Shown: piece after piece, positions 45,483 to 53,891 of the stretch | Layout of the letters: each line of letters begins with the position of its first letter | How positions within the stretch are numbered: the stretch's first letter is position 1 | Source: Streptomyces sp. NBC_00094 | Lineage (GTDB): Bacteria > Actinomycetota > Actinomycetes > Streptomycetales > Streptomycetaceae | Assembly: GCF_026343125.1 (NCBI RefSeq) | Contig: NZ_JAPEMB010000002.1 | Span: 1-57,625, forward strand | Length of the DNA: 57,625 bases | Direction: 5' to 3' | Program-made: the position numbers and the translations under genes | Notes under the pieces: model-generated | Told to the model about the DNA's origin: nothing | Database searches by the model: none | The model's input: only the letters and a program-made list of their open reading frames with translations

Positions 45483-46341
45483 TTCGTGATGGACTTCCAG
45501 AAGTGCCACTCGAGCCAAGCTTCCGGACGAGATCCAGGCAGCGGCGGGCGCCCTGGTCAGGCGGGCGCGGACGTCACGGCGACACACTCTCCGAGTGACA
45601 CCGACGTCACAACACGTGGCTCGCTCTCCCACTGAGGGCCCGAACGCTGCGCCAAGCGGAGCAGCGCGCCCGCCACTGGCGCTTTGGACCCGCGGCGGCA
45701 TCGCTCTCATCAGCGCCATAACCATGAGAATCGCCCCGCTAGGGGTTGTAGTCTCGACCATCCTTCGACATCCACACCTACCGGCACGAGAGCAACATCG
45801 GCCCTGCGGACGGGCCCCGCTTGGATGGGTAGAGTTTGGGATCAACAGTCGGCCTGGCCGAACTGCCGGCGCGGCGGCTACCCCGATCCCCATGCGCGTG
45901 GTGCCGCCGTCCGACGGATGGCGGCACCCGGCCGGGGAGGAACTGCTGCCTGACGAGACAGCCGAGGCCAGGTCCCAACTGGAACTTCGCTATCGGCCAT
46001 CCGCACTGTGGCCCAGCGAATAGCAACGCGACACGGCTGGACCGCGGTCACCCAGGGCATCTCCCTGGGAAGATCTGGACCGGCACGTCACCAGGCCACA
46101 CAAATCTCATTTTGGCATGACCACGCCAGAGCTTTCGATCCGCGCACCCTCTCAACGAAAGAATTTACCGATGAAGTTGCAACACCTCGCATTAGATCTA
46201 ACGCATGCCTGGTCGACAGCATGATCAAGTTGACCTTAGATGGATACCCCCAGCTCAGAGGACTCTTAAATTCTTCCCCATGGATCTGCAACATCCCAGG
46301 TAAACGAGCCTGCGACGTTGTAACTAGATAGGTAACTGACA
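45483..46341. other. 859-bp region without a supported gene
   Basis: A 48-codon ORF (45489-45635) follows the TPR gene with AGGAGG 11 bases before ATG, but its product has no protein-like character. Frames to 46023 look degenerate. From about 46080 to 46340 the base composition is clearly more AT-rich than the rest of the window. A small stem CCCAGGG/CCCTGGG lies at 46051-46069. Confidence 0.45.
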
Positions 46342-46932
46342 CTCGACCGCGTCTTCGCGTTCGACGAGTTCGGGCCGCTCGGCATCCGCCCCACTGGCGG
46401 CTCGGGCTGGGCTCCTGCCGGTCACCCCGAGCGGCACCCCGCGACCTACCACCGCACCCACGGCGTCCGTTACTTCCACGGCTGCTACTCGATCGGCGAC
46501 GACACACTCTGGGGCGTCAACCGCCGCAGGAAGGGCGCCGCAAACACCCTGACCGCCCTCCGCTCGATCCGCGCGGCCCGCCCGGACGGCGCACCGATCT
46601 ACGTCATCCTGGACAACCTCTCCGCCCACAAGGGCGAGACCATCCGGCGCTGGGCGAAGAAGAACCGCGTCGAGCTGTGCTTCACCCCGACCTACGCGTC
46701 CTGGGCCAACCCGATCGAGGCCCACTTCGGACCATTGCGGCAGTTCACCGTCGCCAACTCCCACCACCGCAACCACACCGTCCAGACCCGGGCCCTGCAC
46801 GCCTATTTACGCTGACGGAACACCAACGCCCGCCACCCCGATGTCCTGGCCGCGCAACGCAGGGAACGCGCCTGCATCCGCAGCGAGAAGGGCATCCGCT
46901 GGGGCGGACGCCCACTGATCCGAGCTGCTTGA
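46342..46932 (+). pseudogene. IS630-family transposase remnant with internal stop
   Basis: The frame encodes the catalytic half of an IS630 transposase: FAFDEFGPLGIRPTGGSGWA, IYVILDNLSAHKGETIRRW and LCFTPTYASWANPIEAHFGPL carry the DDE residues. The N-terminal HTH half is missing. TGA at 46813-46815 interrupts the conserved AYLRWRN segment, where relatives have TGG, and the frame then continues with ARHPDVLAAQRRER to TGA 46930-46932. No terminal repeats are seen. Dead element. Confidence 0.85.
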
Positions 46933-46972
46933 TCGTGGTGGTGGATCCGACCGGGACCAGTACCGTGCGGAC

Positions 46973-47269
46973 ATGGCAGGCAAGCGGCAGCCGTACTGGC
47001 GCACCATCGGGACCCCGACGACTCTCGTGCTCTACCGAACCGTCGGCAGATGGCGGTATGCGATCTACTTCACCGAACCGTCGGGCGTCGCCGATGGCGC
47101 TCTCAACGATCCCGTGTCCTCGTCCGAGCCCGGTATCGCGCAGGCTGCCTGCCGCCAGAAGGCCGAAGAACTCACGCACAGAGGCCTGGAGGTCCTCTGG
47201 CGCGAATCCGATCAACCGGACGGGTGGACCGGCACCATCACCAGCGTCGGCCCACGTCCACCTGTCTAA
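46973..47269 (+). CDS. small conserved hypothetical protein
   Basis: A 98-residue protein starting at ATG 46973. The sequence PTTLVLYRTVGRWRYAIYFTE and CRQKAEELTHRGLEVLWRESDQPDGW is well formed and of a type seen in several Streptomyces replicons. No signal peptide or domain. It begins 40 bp after the IS630 remnant. Function unknown. Confidence 0.55.
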   Translation: MAGKRQPYWRTIGTPTTLVLYRTVGRWRYAIYFTEPSGVADGALNDPVSSSEPGIAQAACRQKAEELTHRGLEVLWRESDQPDGWTGTITSVGPRPPV

Positions 47270-47474
47270 CCGAATCAGCGCGTCATTCAACCTGGCGAAC
47301 CTTCGCGGTCAGAGCACTAGAAGATGTCCTGGCCAGGTGCGCAGCCGGGTTTGCTGGACAGCTCCCCAGCGGGGTCGCACCACCATGTCCAGCCTCATGA
47401 CCCCTCACTGAGACTCACCAGTCCTCACCGTGGTGCGATGGTGCCTATCGGTGCCTGGCTCGGCTAACCTGGCG

Positions 47475-47491
47475 ATGGACACCTTGTCCAT
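47475..47491. promoter_or_regulatory. 17-bp palindromic operator-like site
   Basis: ATGGACA-CCT-TGTCCAT is a perfect palindrome with a 3-base centre. It precedes a minimal plus-strand ORF (VEMTKARNRLPPVPG) that ends before the terminator at 47576. Likely a repressor site; no regulator is assigned. Confidence 0.4.
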
Positions 47492-47575
47492 GGCCGCCTC
47501 GCGGTGGTGGAAATGACGAAGGCCCGGAACCGGTTGCCGCCAGTCCCAGGCCGTCGCCTCAAGGTGTGACTACGA

Positions 47576-47604
47576 AGCCCGGCCGACTGATTCGCGGCCG
47601 GGCT
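47576..47604. terminator. GC-rich hairpin terminator
   Basis: AGCCCGGCC and GGCCGGGCT form a perfect stem with a short loop. It lies 40 bp beyond the stop of the minus-strand gene at 47645, so it probably ends that transcript; it may also serve the plus strand. Confidence 0.6.
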
Positions 47605-47644
47605 CAGTCATGAGCCGACCATCTCGTCCGGTCCTCGTCCATCT

Positions 47645-47776
47645 CTAGCCCAGCCAGAGAGTCACCACCCTGTCGATGATCTCCGCGACCAGCAGCGGCG
47701 CCAGCCAGTCGATCACCGCCTGCCATGCGCGGCGCTTCTTCTGACCAGCCGGTGGCTGCTCGTTCTCGGGCATCAT
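47645..47776 (-). CDS. 43-residue hydrophobic-tail peptide
   Basis: ATG 47774-47776 is preceded by GGGAGGGGCAG, a strong ribosome binding site. The product has a charged N-terminus (PENEQPPAGQKKRRAW) and a C-terminal hydrophobic helix (VIDWLAPLLVAEIIDRVVTLWLG), probably a tail-anchored membrane peptide. The terminator at 47576 follows. Similar peptides occur in plasmid backbones; role unknown. Confidence 0.55.
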   Translation of the reverse strand: MMPENEQPPAGQKKRRAWQAVIDWLAPLLVAEIIDRVVTLWLG

Positions 47777-47995
47777 CTGCCCCTCCCAACACGGCCCGTT
47801 GGCCCTGGGCCCCAGGGCACCGCCCCTAGTTGGGACGGAGACTCGAGGACCGGTCTCAGGAGGAACGATCCCTAGCCTAGGCGAAGAACGGAACTTCGAA
47901 GGCACCCCCCACATGTTGTGTCGTCCCGTCAACAAGCGCTCTGTACCGTCCCGGAGGGCGTCTTACGGCTGTCGAGTTCTCGCTTCAGGCCGAGC

Positions 47996-48037
47996 GCGCC
48001 TCGTCCCGTCCAGGAAGGTCCGGGCGGGACGAGGCGC
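47996..48037. terminator. strong hairpin terminator
   Basis: GCGCCTCGTCCCG pairs with CGGGACGAGGCGC around a 16-base loop. It lies just beyond the stop of the minus-strand gene at 48052 and fits as its terminator. Confidence 0.65.
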
Positions 48038-48051
48038 CTTGCACGCCGGTC

Positions 48052-48300
48052 TTAGCGGCCGATCATCTGGCGCAGGCCAAAGAGGCTGGCGCCGACGGCG
48101 GTGAGGCCGGTGAGTACGGCCGTGGGGAGGTTGGGGGTCGCCGCGTACGTCAGGAGACCGAAGCCCCCTCCGATGATCACGGAGAAGAGGAACACAACGG
48201 CGCCGTGCGTGGTCAGCATCGGCCCGGCGTGGGGCTCCTGCGCGTGAACCTGATCTCCGGATCCTGCGGTACCGTCGAATCCAGTGGTTGGGTGTGACAT
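48052..48300 (-). CDS. small membrane protein (two helices)
   Basis: An 82-residue protein from ATG 48298-48300, with AAGGCAGG upstream. A hydrophilic N-terminus (HPTTGFDGTAGSGDQ) is followed by helices AVVFLFSVIIGGGFGLLTY and LPTAVLTGLTAVGASLFGL. It resembles Spd-type or holin-like small proteins of Streptomyces plasmids. A terminator follows at 47996. Probably its own transcription unit. Confidence 0.6.
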   Translation of the reverse strand: MSHPTTGFDGTAGSGDQVHAQEPHAGPMLTTHGAVVFLFSVIIGGGFGLLTYAATPNLPTAVLTGLTAVGASLFGLRQMIGR

Positions 48301-48351
48301 AGGCGTACCTGCCTTCTCGATGTTCGGTTCGTCCCGTGCACGAGGCACCCG

Positions 48352-48552
48352 CTACGACTGGTCGGGGAGTCCCGCCGCTGCGCCCACGCCGGCCAAAGCT
48401 CGGTGCAGCAGGGACTCCCCGTCGTCGTATCGGGAGTTCGCGTTCAACACGATACGCAGGGGGCGCAGACCTGCCCCAATCGGCAGGGCGAGGGTCGCCG
48501 AGGGCTTTCGGGCGGCAGAGTCGGGGGAAAGTCTCTGACCTGCGGAAACCAT
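48352..48552 (-). CDS. possible small hypothetical protein
   Basis: A 66-codon frame: PIGAGLRPLRIVLNANSRYDDGESLLHRALAG is protein-like and the C-terminus ends PDQS. There is no clear ribosome binding site at ATG 48550-48552. It could be the 3' end of a larger decayed gene. Confidence 0.35.
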   Translation of the reverse strand: MVSAGQRLSPDSAARKPSATLALPIGAGLRPLRIVLNANSRYDDGESLLHRALAGVGAAAGLPDQS

Positions 48553-48701
48553 GCAATGACTGTGTGTGAACCTGGCTTGGTCGAACCCCAGGGTCAGACC
48601 GCCGGGCCCGACGAAGAAGTCCAGAAACTACGTCGATCTCGACCCGCTTCTCCTCATCAACCCGCGTGCATGTCCCTGGGAGTGGCTCAGGAGTTGCCCC
48701 G

Positions 48702-49092
48702 CTACTGGTCACCAGGTCGACAGTCAACGGACGTTCGGACGCGGCGCTTCTGGAAGACGTACATCCTCTTGAACTTGGGCTTCGCGAGCTCGGAGGCCTT
48801 GCGGACGATGCACATGTTCCTGACCTTGGAGCCCATCTCGAAGACGATGTCGTCGCCAACGTAGCCGTTCTTGACCAAGATCAAGGTGGGCTGATGTGCC
48901 CCTGCCGTTCCCGACGGACGACCCGGTTCATCTTCCTCCTTGTAGAAGTAGGACTTGCCGACCTTCTTCATCTCCGTGAAGAGCGCCTCGCCCTTGTTCC
49001 GCTGCACACCGACTCGATCTTCGGAACCGTGTGGAACGTCTTGGCCTCGTTCCGGCACATCAACTCGATCGACTCGACGAAGACGAACTGCC
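48702..49092 (-). pseudogene. frameshifted hypothetical gene
   Basis: Two minus-strand frames join into one sensible protein: FVFVESIELMCRNEAKTF, then after a one-base shift near 49007-49010 RNKGEALFTEMKKVGKSYFY, then LILVKNGYVGDDIVFEMGSKVRNMCIVRKASELAKPKFKR. The lysine-rich composition and codon use differ from neighbours, suggesting a phage or foreign origin. The true start is unclear. Function unknown. Confidence 0.5.
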
Positions 49093-49501
49093 GGTCGTCT
49101 CGCCCCTGGCAGGTCCGTGGGCGTATGGCCGCGCCCCCTTGATCGACAGGTGGGCAAGGGAGCCAGCCGTCGGGTGCAAGGCGGTCAAGGGGGTGTCCCC
49201 CCTTCGACCCGAGCAGGCCGGCCGCCACCGGGCGGAGCTGACACTCGAGGTGCTGTCACACCGGGATCCGGGGTGGAGGTACGGGGGGCGCAGGTCAGCG
49301 CTCGTGACAGGTCGGCCGTGTGACAGGCGGCGTGACAGGGCTGGGTCATCGCAGGGCCACGACCAGAGCAATGGCGGCGATGAGGGCGGCGCTGGCACGC
49401 GGCAAGAAGAGTTGGGGCGGCCCGGCGGTACTGCTCCCAGAGCGCATCTGGGCGCCGGGCCTCGCCCGCGCACGCCATATCGGCGCGGGCTGGAGCCGAC
49501 C
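49093..49501. other. 409-bp stretch without supported gene
   Basis: Overlapping frames are open only through GC bias. No ribosome binding site, repeat or hairpin of note was seen. Confidence 0.4.
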
Positions 49502-49732
49502 CTACGGCAGCAGCACGGACGTGGTCCCGGCATCCGCCGGACCGCCGCCAAGACGGCGCCGCCGGGCGAGGCGGGACGTCAAAAGCGCGGTTCCGGGGGC
49601 GGGGGCGGGTTCGGCGGCCCGGCCACCGGCAGCGGCGCGTTCGGCAGCGGTCATCGCTCGCCGGTCGCGGACGACCGGCTCGGGCAGGTCGGTCCGGCCG
49701 GGGCCGAGGGGACGGCGTGGTGCGGTGGTCAC
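49502..49732 (-). CDS. small arginine/alanine-rich hypothetical protein
   Basis: A 76-residue product from GTG 49730-49732 with GGGGAG eight bases upstream. TTAPRRPLGPGRTDLPEP opens the protein and RRRRLGGGPADAGTTS lies near the end; the rest is low complexity. The upstream region carries a strong inverted repeat, suggesting a regulated promoter. The family is unknown, and the gene may be truncated at its 3' end. Confidence 0.45.
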   Translation of the reverse strand: MTTAPRRPLGPGRTDLPEPVVRDRRAMTAAERAAAGGRAAEPAPAPGTALLTSRLARRRRLGGGPADAGTTSVLLP

Positions 49733-49778
49733 CGTCCAAGTCTCCCCGACACCCGTGCCCCGGCCTTTCGCAGGTTCG

Positions 49779-49808
49779 CCTCTTCGTACGGCTATGCGTA
49801 CAAAGAGG
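49779..49808. promoter_or_regulatory. 12-bp-arm inverted repeat upstream of 49732 gene
   Basis: CCTCTTCGTACG and CGTACAAAGAGG match at 11 of 12 positions around a 6-base centre. It lies 47-76 bp upstream of the GTG, in the promoter area of the minus-strand gene. Confidence 0.45.
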
Positions 49809-50045
49809 TGTCGTCGCGCGGATCAGGCTTGCCCACGGGGCCTGACCAGGAGGAACGCTCTTGATCGCGAAAGTGGGGGTCCCACCTCCGGTCACACCTC
49901 CGGTGCAACCCCTAGTGCACCTCTGCAGACAACGGTGGGGACAACCTTCGGTGCAACCCTCCCGAGGTGGGCCCGGGAGGGCTTGCCCACCCCGGAACGG
50001 CTGCGCATCCGTACGGCCTCCGGCCCCCGTTGCCGGGGGCCGGCT

Positions 50046-50219
50046 CTACAGGTCGGCGAGGCCGAGGACGGCGGCGACGTACAGGGCGCCGAACGCGCAG
50101 GCGACCGTCAGGGGGATGCCGAGGCGGGGGTGGCGCCAGACGAGGTAGCCGGGCACGGCCAGGACGAGCAGGCCGACGGTGGGCAGGAGCAGCAGGACCA
50201 GGAGCGTGGTCGTGGACAT
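50046..50219 (-). CDS. 57-residue double-helix membrane protein
   Basis: ATG 50217-50219 follows GAGGGGG at seven-base spacing. The product is almost entirely two transmembrane helices (TTLLVLLLLPTVGLLVLAVPG and IPLTVACAFGALYVAAVLGL) joined by YLVWRHPRLG. Such tiny proteins are common in Streptomyces plasmid spread or transfer regions (Spd-like). Too short for most gene callers, but the ribosome binding site and codon bias are convincing. Confidence 0.7.
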   Translation of the reverse strand: MSTTTLLVLLLLPTVGLLVLAVPGYLVWRHPRLGIPLTVACAFGALYVAAVLGLADL

Positions 50220-50381
50220 GGAAGTCCCCCTCGAGGTGGGTGTGGGATGGCCGGTCGGTCGACGCGGCGATCCGCACTTTCAAGGAGGAAGGGGTTAGCC
50301 GCGCAACTCCCCGGCACCCAAAGCCCCGAGGGGACCTCATTCAATAGATCGCGTACCTCTGACCTGGTACTTCTCGCGGCC

Positions 50382-50445
50382 GGGCAAGCCTTAGGCGACC
50401 CTGGGCAAGCCTTGAATACGGCCATGCCATGGGCATGGGCAAGCC
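50382..50445. repeat. three direct repeats GGGCAAGCC with palindrome
   Basis: GGGCAAGCC occurs at 50382, 50403 and 50437; the first two are 21 bp apart (two helical turns) and continue with TT. The palindrome CCATGCC-ATG-GGCATGG at 50422-50438 abuts the third copy. It could be a protein-binding array for replication, partition or control. Confidence 0.4.
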
Positions 50446-50628
50446 CCGCAAGGCGCCTGCCCGGGGGCGTCGGGGATGGTGTGTGGTCGGCTGGCGTGGG
50501 GTGATGCCGCCGGGTTTGGGTGGGTGGTCAGTTGAAGGTGATGTCCCAGTGGATGCCGCCGCTGCCCGAGGCACTCTGCCGCTACATCGGCGAGACCCCG
50601 GCCGACGTCTCCGCGTACGTCTCCGACC

Positions 50629-50662
50629 GCTGCCGTACGTCACGTCGATGACGTACGGCAGC
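50629..50662. terminator. perfect 14-bp hairpin
   Basis: GCTGCCGTACGTCA and its exact complement TGACGTACGGCAGC enclose a 6-base loop CGTCGA. It lies 49 bp past the stop of the minus-strand HTH gene at 50711 and probably acts as its terminator. Confidence 0.6.
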
Positions 50663-50710
50663 AAGCACACCAGGGTGCAGGCCTTCAGTTGCAGGCGCGG
50701 GAACGCCGGC

Positions 50711-51337
50711 CTACGCCGAAGCCATCCCACCCATCCGTTCAGCGACCTGAGCAGACTTCTTCAGCGCAACCAGGCGCCGCCACGTGAACACCCAGACATC
50801 GAGGGCTTCGACGCCGCACGCACGAAGGAACGCGAGATAGCGGTCGTAGTCCGGCACCAAGGGCGTCCCTCGCAGCATGTCACTCACGGTGCTACGCCGA
50901 AGCACCCCGTTGCTGAGGCGCTCCAGGGTCCTGAGTGACGGCTCGCCTCCCCACACGTGAACCGCGTTCAGCACTTCCTGAAGCTCCGCAGGACTGCCGA
51001 CACCGATGGGGTCCGGCTGGCCGAACTTCGGAACGTACGAAGGCTCACGCCGAAGCGATGGCCTCTCGTTCGGCGTTTTCAGGCCGTGGTGGGCAACCAG
51101 GTTGCGCAGCGAGTGCAGGTACTCACGCTCCTCAGCGTCGAGGAGAACAAAGTCCAGCAATCGATCAAGGTTGCGCCTGCTGGGAAGTCGTCGGCCGATG
51201 AAGTAGTTATCCAAGACCTCATGGGGGATCCCTTCCTCCCGAACCCGCCTGAAGGGGTCGCGGCCTGAATTGGCCTCCCGCTCGAAGACATCTTTCAGCT
51301 CTGCGGCGAACCTGATCCGATCTTCGATTACGCCCAC
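50711..51337 (-). CDS. HTH-type regulatory protein
   Basis: About 208 residues. Two HTH-like blocks are visible: IPHEVLDNYFIGRRLPSRRNLDRLLDF in the N-terminal third and LERLSNGVLRRSTVSDMLRG in the C-terminal part, followed by FLRACGVEALDVWVFTWRRL. The type is common on Streptomyces plasmids and phages. GTG 51335-51337 is preferred over ATG 51341 because GGGGGG lies six bases before it. The start overlaps the 3' end of the upstream membrane protein gene, so the two are translationally coupled. It may bind the iterons at 51908. Confidence 0.65.
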   Translation of the reverse strand: MGVIEDRIRFAAELKDVFEREANSGRDPFRRVREEGIPHEVLDNYFIGRRLPSRRNLDRLLDFVLLDAEEREYLHSLRNLVAHHGLKTPNERPSLRREPSYVPKFGQPDPIGVGSPAELQEVLNAVHVWGGEPSLRTLERLSNGVLRRSTVSDMLRGTPLVPDYDRYLAFLRACGVEALDVWVFTWRRLVALKKSAQVAERMGGMASA

Positions 51338-51624
51338 GGCCATCCCCCCTTCTTCGCATTACGCCGGCGGCGGAGCGTGCGGGAGATGCCGTGGCCCAGC
51401 CGGAGCACTGCCTCAAGGGCAACCGCGGCGAGGATGGCTCCGATCACCTCCACAGGGTGGGTGAGGGACAGCCACACAAGGACGAGCAGTGCCAGGCTCC
51501 CGATAGTGGCGAGGCGGAACCCGAAGGTCTTGGGCTGCTCGACGGGCGCGTACACGCACCCGGGGGAGATAGGGACGACCGGCTGGAAAACCCAGCCGAC
51601 CCCCAGAACATAGAAGGGGAACAC
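51328..51624 (-). CDS. small membrane protein coupled to HTH gene
   Basis: A 98-residue protein with helices VLGVGWVFQPVVPI (weak) and LATIGSLALLVLVWLSL plus VEVIGAILAAVALEAVLRLG, ending in a basic tail (RTLRRRRNAKKGGW). It starts at GTG 51622-51624 with a poor ribosome binding site and overlaps the HTH gene by ten bases. Membrane protein plus regulator pairs of this kind occur in Streptomyces mobile elements. Function unknown. Confidence 0.55.
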   Translation of the reverse strand: MFPFYVLGVGWVFQPVVPISPGCVYAPVEQPKTFGFRLATIGSLALLVLVWLSLTHPVEVIGAILAAVALEAVLRLGHGISRTLRRRRNAKKGGWPWA

Positions 51625-51641
51625 GATCTGATGACCTTTCG

Positions 51642-52080
51642 TCGAATGGCTTCGATGCGCGAGATGCGCGGACTGCGCGCAGGCGGAGGCGTAGACGAGG
51701 GCTTCGCGGGCCCCTCACGCCTTCGGTGCAATCCCAATGATGTCGCCCCGGTATATCTGGTTCAACTGACCCCGAACCGGACTCCTCAGCTCCGAATGGA
51801 CCGTCAGGAGCGTCGCTACCGAACGTTACTGATGGAACATTAGATTACAAAGCTGGTCAAATGGGAATCTAGGCTTCTGCACGAACGCTGACTCTCCGTC
51901 CAGAGCTGTCCGGGACTGTCCGGTGAGATGACCCCAACTCCGAGGGAACGTGCTGGTAGTTGCCGGGAAAGTGGTAGGGGTGTCCGGGACCGTCCGGCAG
52001 CGTCCGGTGCGATGACCTAGGTAAAGCGAACAGTGGAAACTCGGCGCTACGAGCTGCTTGTTCGAATGGCTTCGATGCGC
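51642..52080. repeat. 19-bp exact direct repeats bracketing the iteron region
   Basis: TCGAATGGCTTCGATGCGC is present at 51642-51660 and 52062-52080, exactly 420 bp apart. The intervening DNA has no convincing gene and holds the GTCCGG iterons. Possible recombination joint, att-like core or regulatory repeat. Confidence 0.6.
51908..52017. promoter_or_regulatory. phased GTCCGG iterons
   Basis: Group 1 has GTCCGG at 51908 and 51918, then ATGACC at 51928. Group 2 has GTCCGG at 51982, 51992 and 52002, then ATGACC at 52012. Every step is exactly 10 bp, so the sites face the same side of the helix, and both groups end in the same ATGACC. The pattern fits an iteron array (origin, transfer locus or operator). 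It lies upstream of the membrane protein-HTH operon. Confidence 0.6.
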
Positions 52081-52138
52081 ACTCGTTGGAGACGTGTTTC
52101 GCGGCACGCTCCTTGTGACTGACGTCACTTCTTCGTAC

Positions 52139-52169
52139 AGAAGCCCGTGCCTGACGGCACGGGCTTCTT
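52139..52169. terminator. perfect bidirectional hairpin terminator
   Basis: AGAAGCCCGTGCC and GGCACGGGCTTCT form a perfect stem with a 4-base loop (TGAC) and a T-rich exit. No gene clearly ends on either side, so it may insulate the iteron region or mark a lost gene. Confidence 0.65.
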
Positions 52170-52554
52170 GCTGTTCCAGACGACACTTCACCGCGGCAGT
52201 CGGGCCTCGGTTCGACAACGAGTGTTCCCACAGAGCACCAGGCGCGGGCACCGCCACCCGGTACCGCCCAGGCACCGGCAAGCGACCGGCGCGGGTGGCT
52301 GTCAGGCGCCGGCGGGTGGCGGTGCCTTTCCGGTGCCAGATGGCGGTCCGTGCAGACTGTCGCGACGAGCACGATGCGCGCCCGCTGAGCACCGATCCGA
52401 CGACGAGCACCAGGACCACGAGCACCATCCCTGCCCTGCGGCTTCTGCCTGTCGAGCGGGCCGAGGACAGGGGACTCCTGGGCGATGAAGTCGACCACCA
52501 GGCGCAGGCTTCTCCGCGCGGCCGGCAGCGCCTCGGGCAGGGGCCTGGAGACAT
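52170..52554. other. 385-bp stretch without supported gene
   Basis: GC-rich frames only; no start, repeat or hairpin of note. Confidence 0.4.
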
Positions 52555-53746
52555 CTACGCGGGCGCGGTGGCCTGGCCGCCCGGGAGCCGGGTCTGCTTC
52601 GCCAGTGTCCGGCCGATCCTGTTCAGGCGGGCCAGGTCGGCGGCGGCGCGCTCCAGGCCAGCCGGGGCGGCGTCGAGGGCAAGGGCTTCTTCGTACTGGG
52701 CGAGGGCGCGGGCGGCGAGGTCGGCGGCGGCGGTGAGCCTGCGACCGGCTTCCTCGCGGCGCTGCTTCTCGGCCTCCTGGTCGTCGCCAGCCTTCCGGGC
52801 AGGGCGCGGGAGCGTGTAACCGAGCCGCTTGGCGGCGGCCGCGAGGGCGGCCGCGGTGACCTTCTTACCGCTCGCCTGCACATCGGTGACAACTTCGTGG
52901 GCCTTGGCCGTTCCGTTGTCCTGGGCGAGGGTCGGGGCGAGGGCTTTCGCGTGGGAGGCGGGCAGCGGACTGTCGGAAAATTCCGACAGTCCGGCGGCCA
53001 TGACGGCCCGGATCCGCTTGCTGTCGGCGATCAGCTCGTAGACGTACTGGCGGTTGAGGTCGACCTCGGCTTTCGGCGTAGGCCTCGACGCTGGTGTACC
53101 CGCCAGCCTTGTAGAGGTCTCGGTCGAGCGCGATGTCGAGCGCCGCGCCCAGCTCGATGGTCAGGCGCACCCGCGCGGCTTTGGCGCTGCCCGCCGCCGT
53201 GCTCTTGGCGCGGTGCAGGGCGGCCGTTACGGCGGCCAGCTGTTCCTCCGGGGGGCCAGTGACGGCCTCGGGGTCGAGCGGCTGCGGGGCGAACGGGTCC
53301 GGGGCGATGTCGCCGGCAGCGAGGGCGGCGCGATTGGCGGCCTGGGCGACCTGGTCGCCAACCGCGACCCCGGCGGTGGCGTCGGTGATGGGGGCGGCCG
53401 GGCAGGAGCGGGGTGGCGTCGGCGGTACGCCCTGGCGCGGGCGATCTCCGCGTAGCGCGGGCCGTTCGCGGTCGTGGGCACCGCCTGGACGCAGGCGTGC
53501 AGGTACGCCGCTCCGCCGATCTTGGTCAGCTCCCCGCGCTCGGTCAGCCTGCCGGCGACGGTGATCGGGTCGACCGGCTCTCCTGCCTGGTGCAGGCCGC
53601 AGATGGCGCGGTGGATCGTGGCGTGGGCGGGCCGGTAGTACTCCTCCGCGAAGTACCGCCCGGACGCCCCCGTACTGCTCATCAGGGTGCCCAGCACGGC
53701 CCGCTCGGCCTCCTGGCTCTGCGGGGGCCGGGACCTGACCCCTCAT
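52555..53746 (-). pseudogene. DnaB-N-domain replication-type gene, several frameshifts
   Basis: Reading across frames gives one long protein. After ATG 53744-53746 the frame must shift in a CCCCC run near 53725 to read PPQSQEAERAVLGTLM, YYRPAHATIHRAICGLHQ and LTERGELTKIGGAAYLHA, the DnaB helicase N-terminal domain. A second shift near another CCCCC run at about 53395 leads to GVAVGDQVAQAANRAALAAG and GGYTSVEAYA; a third near 53075 to VDLNRQYVYELIADSKRIR and LPASHAKALAPTLAQDNG, which resembles ParB- or phage-type DNA-binding proteins. The ATPase core of DnaB is absent. It may be a plasmid replication accessory gene, decayed or mis-sequenced at C runs. Confidence 0.55.
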
Positions 53747-53891
53747 CCGACGCCGCGTCCCACGGCCCCAACGTCGGCCGATCTCACAACGACACGTCCG
53801 TCCCCGGGAGCGATGATCGCGTCGCGCGCACCCCCTCGCCGGTCCGCCCCGCCGCGCCTGGCGAAGAGACCGGCGAGGCCGGGCGGCGAGG

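Larger units (their letters stand above)
50220..50710. other. 491-bp region with short repeats and a hairpin
   Basis: No gene is supported; a 35-codon ORF from about 50540 (SQWMPPLPEALCRYIGETP) is doubtful. The stretch holds three GGGCAAGCC repeats (50382-50445) and the hairpin at 50629-50662. Confidence 0.45.

Noticed and set aside
45489..45635. 48-codon ORF after the TPR gene
   Set aside because: The ribosome binding site is too far from ATG and the product is low-complexity; listed only in the gap entry.
49031..49864. A long open plus-strand frame of about 277 codons
   Set aside because: It arises from GC bias, lacks a ribosome binding site and protein-like character, and overlaps the better-supported minus-strand gene at 49502.
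52055..52080. GTTCGAATGGC as a tRNA 3' end or att site
   Set aside because: No tRNA body is present; kept only as half of the 19-bp direct repeat.
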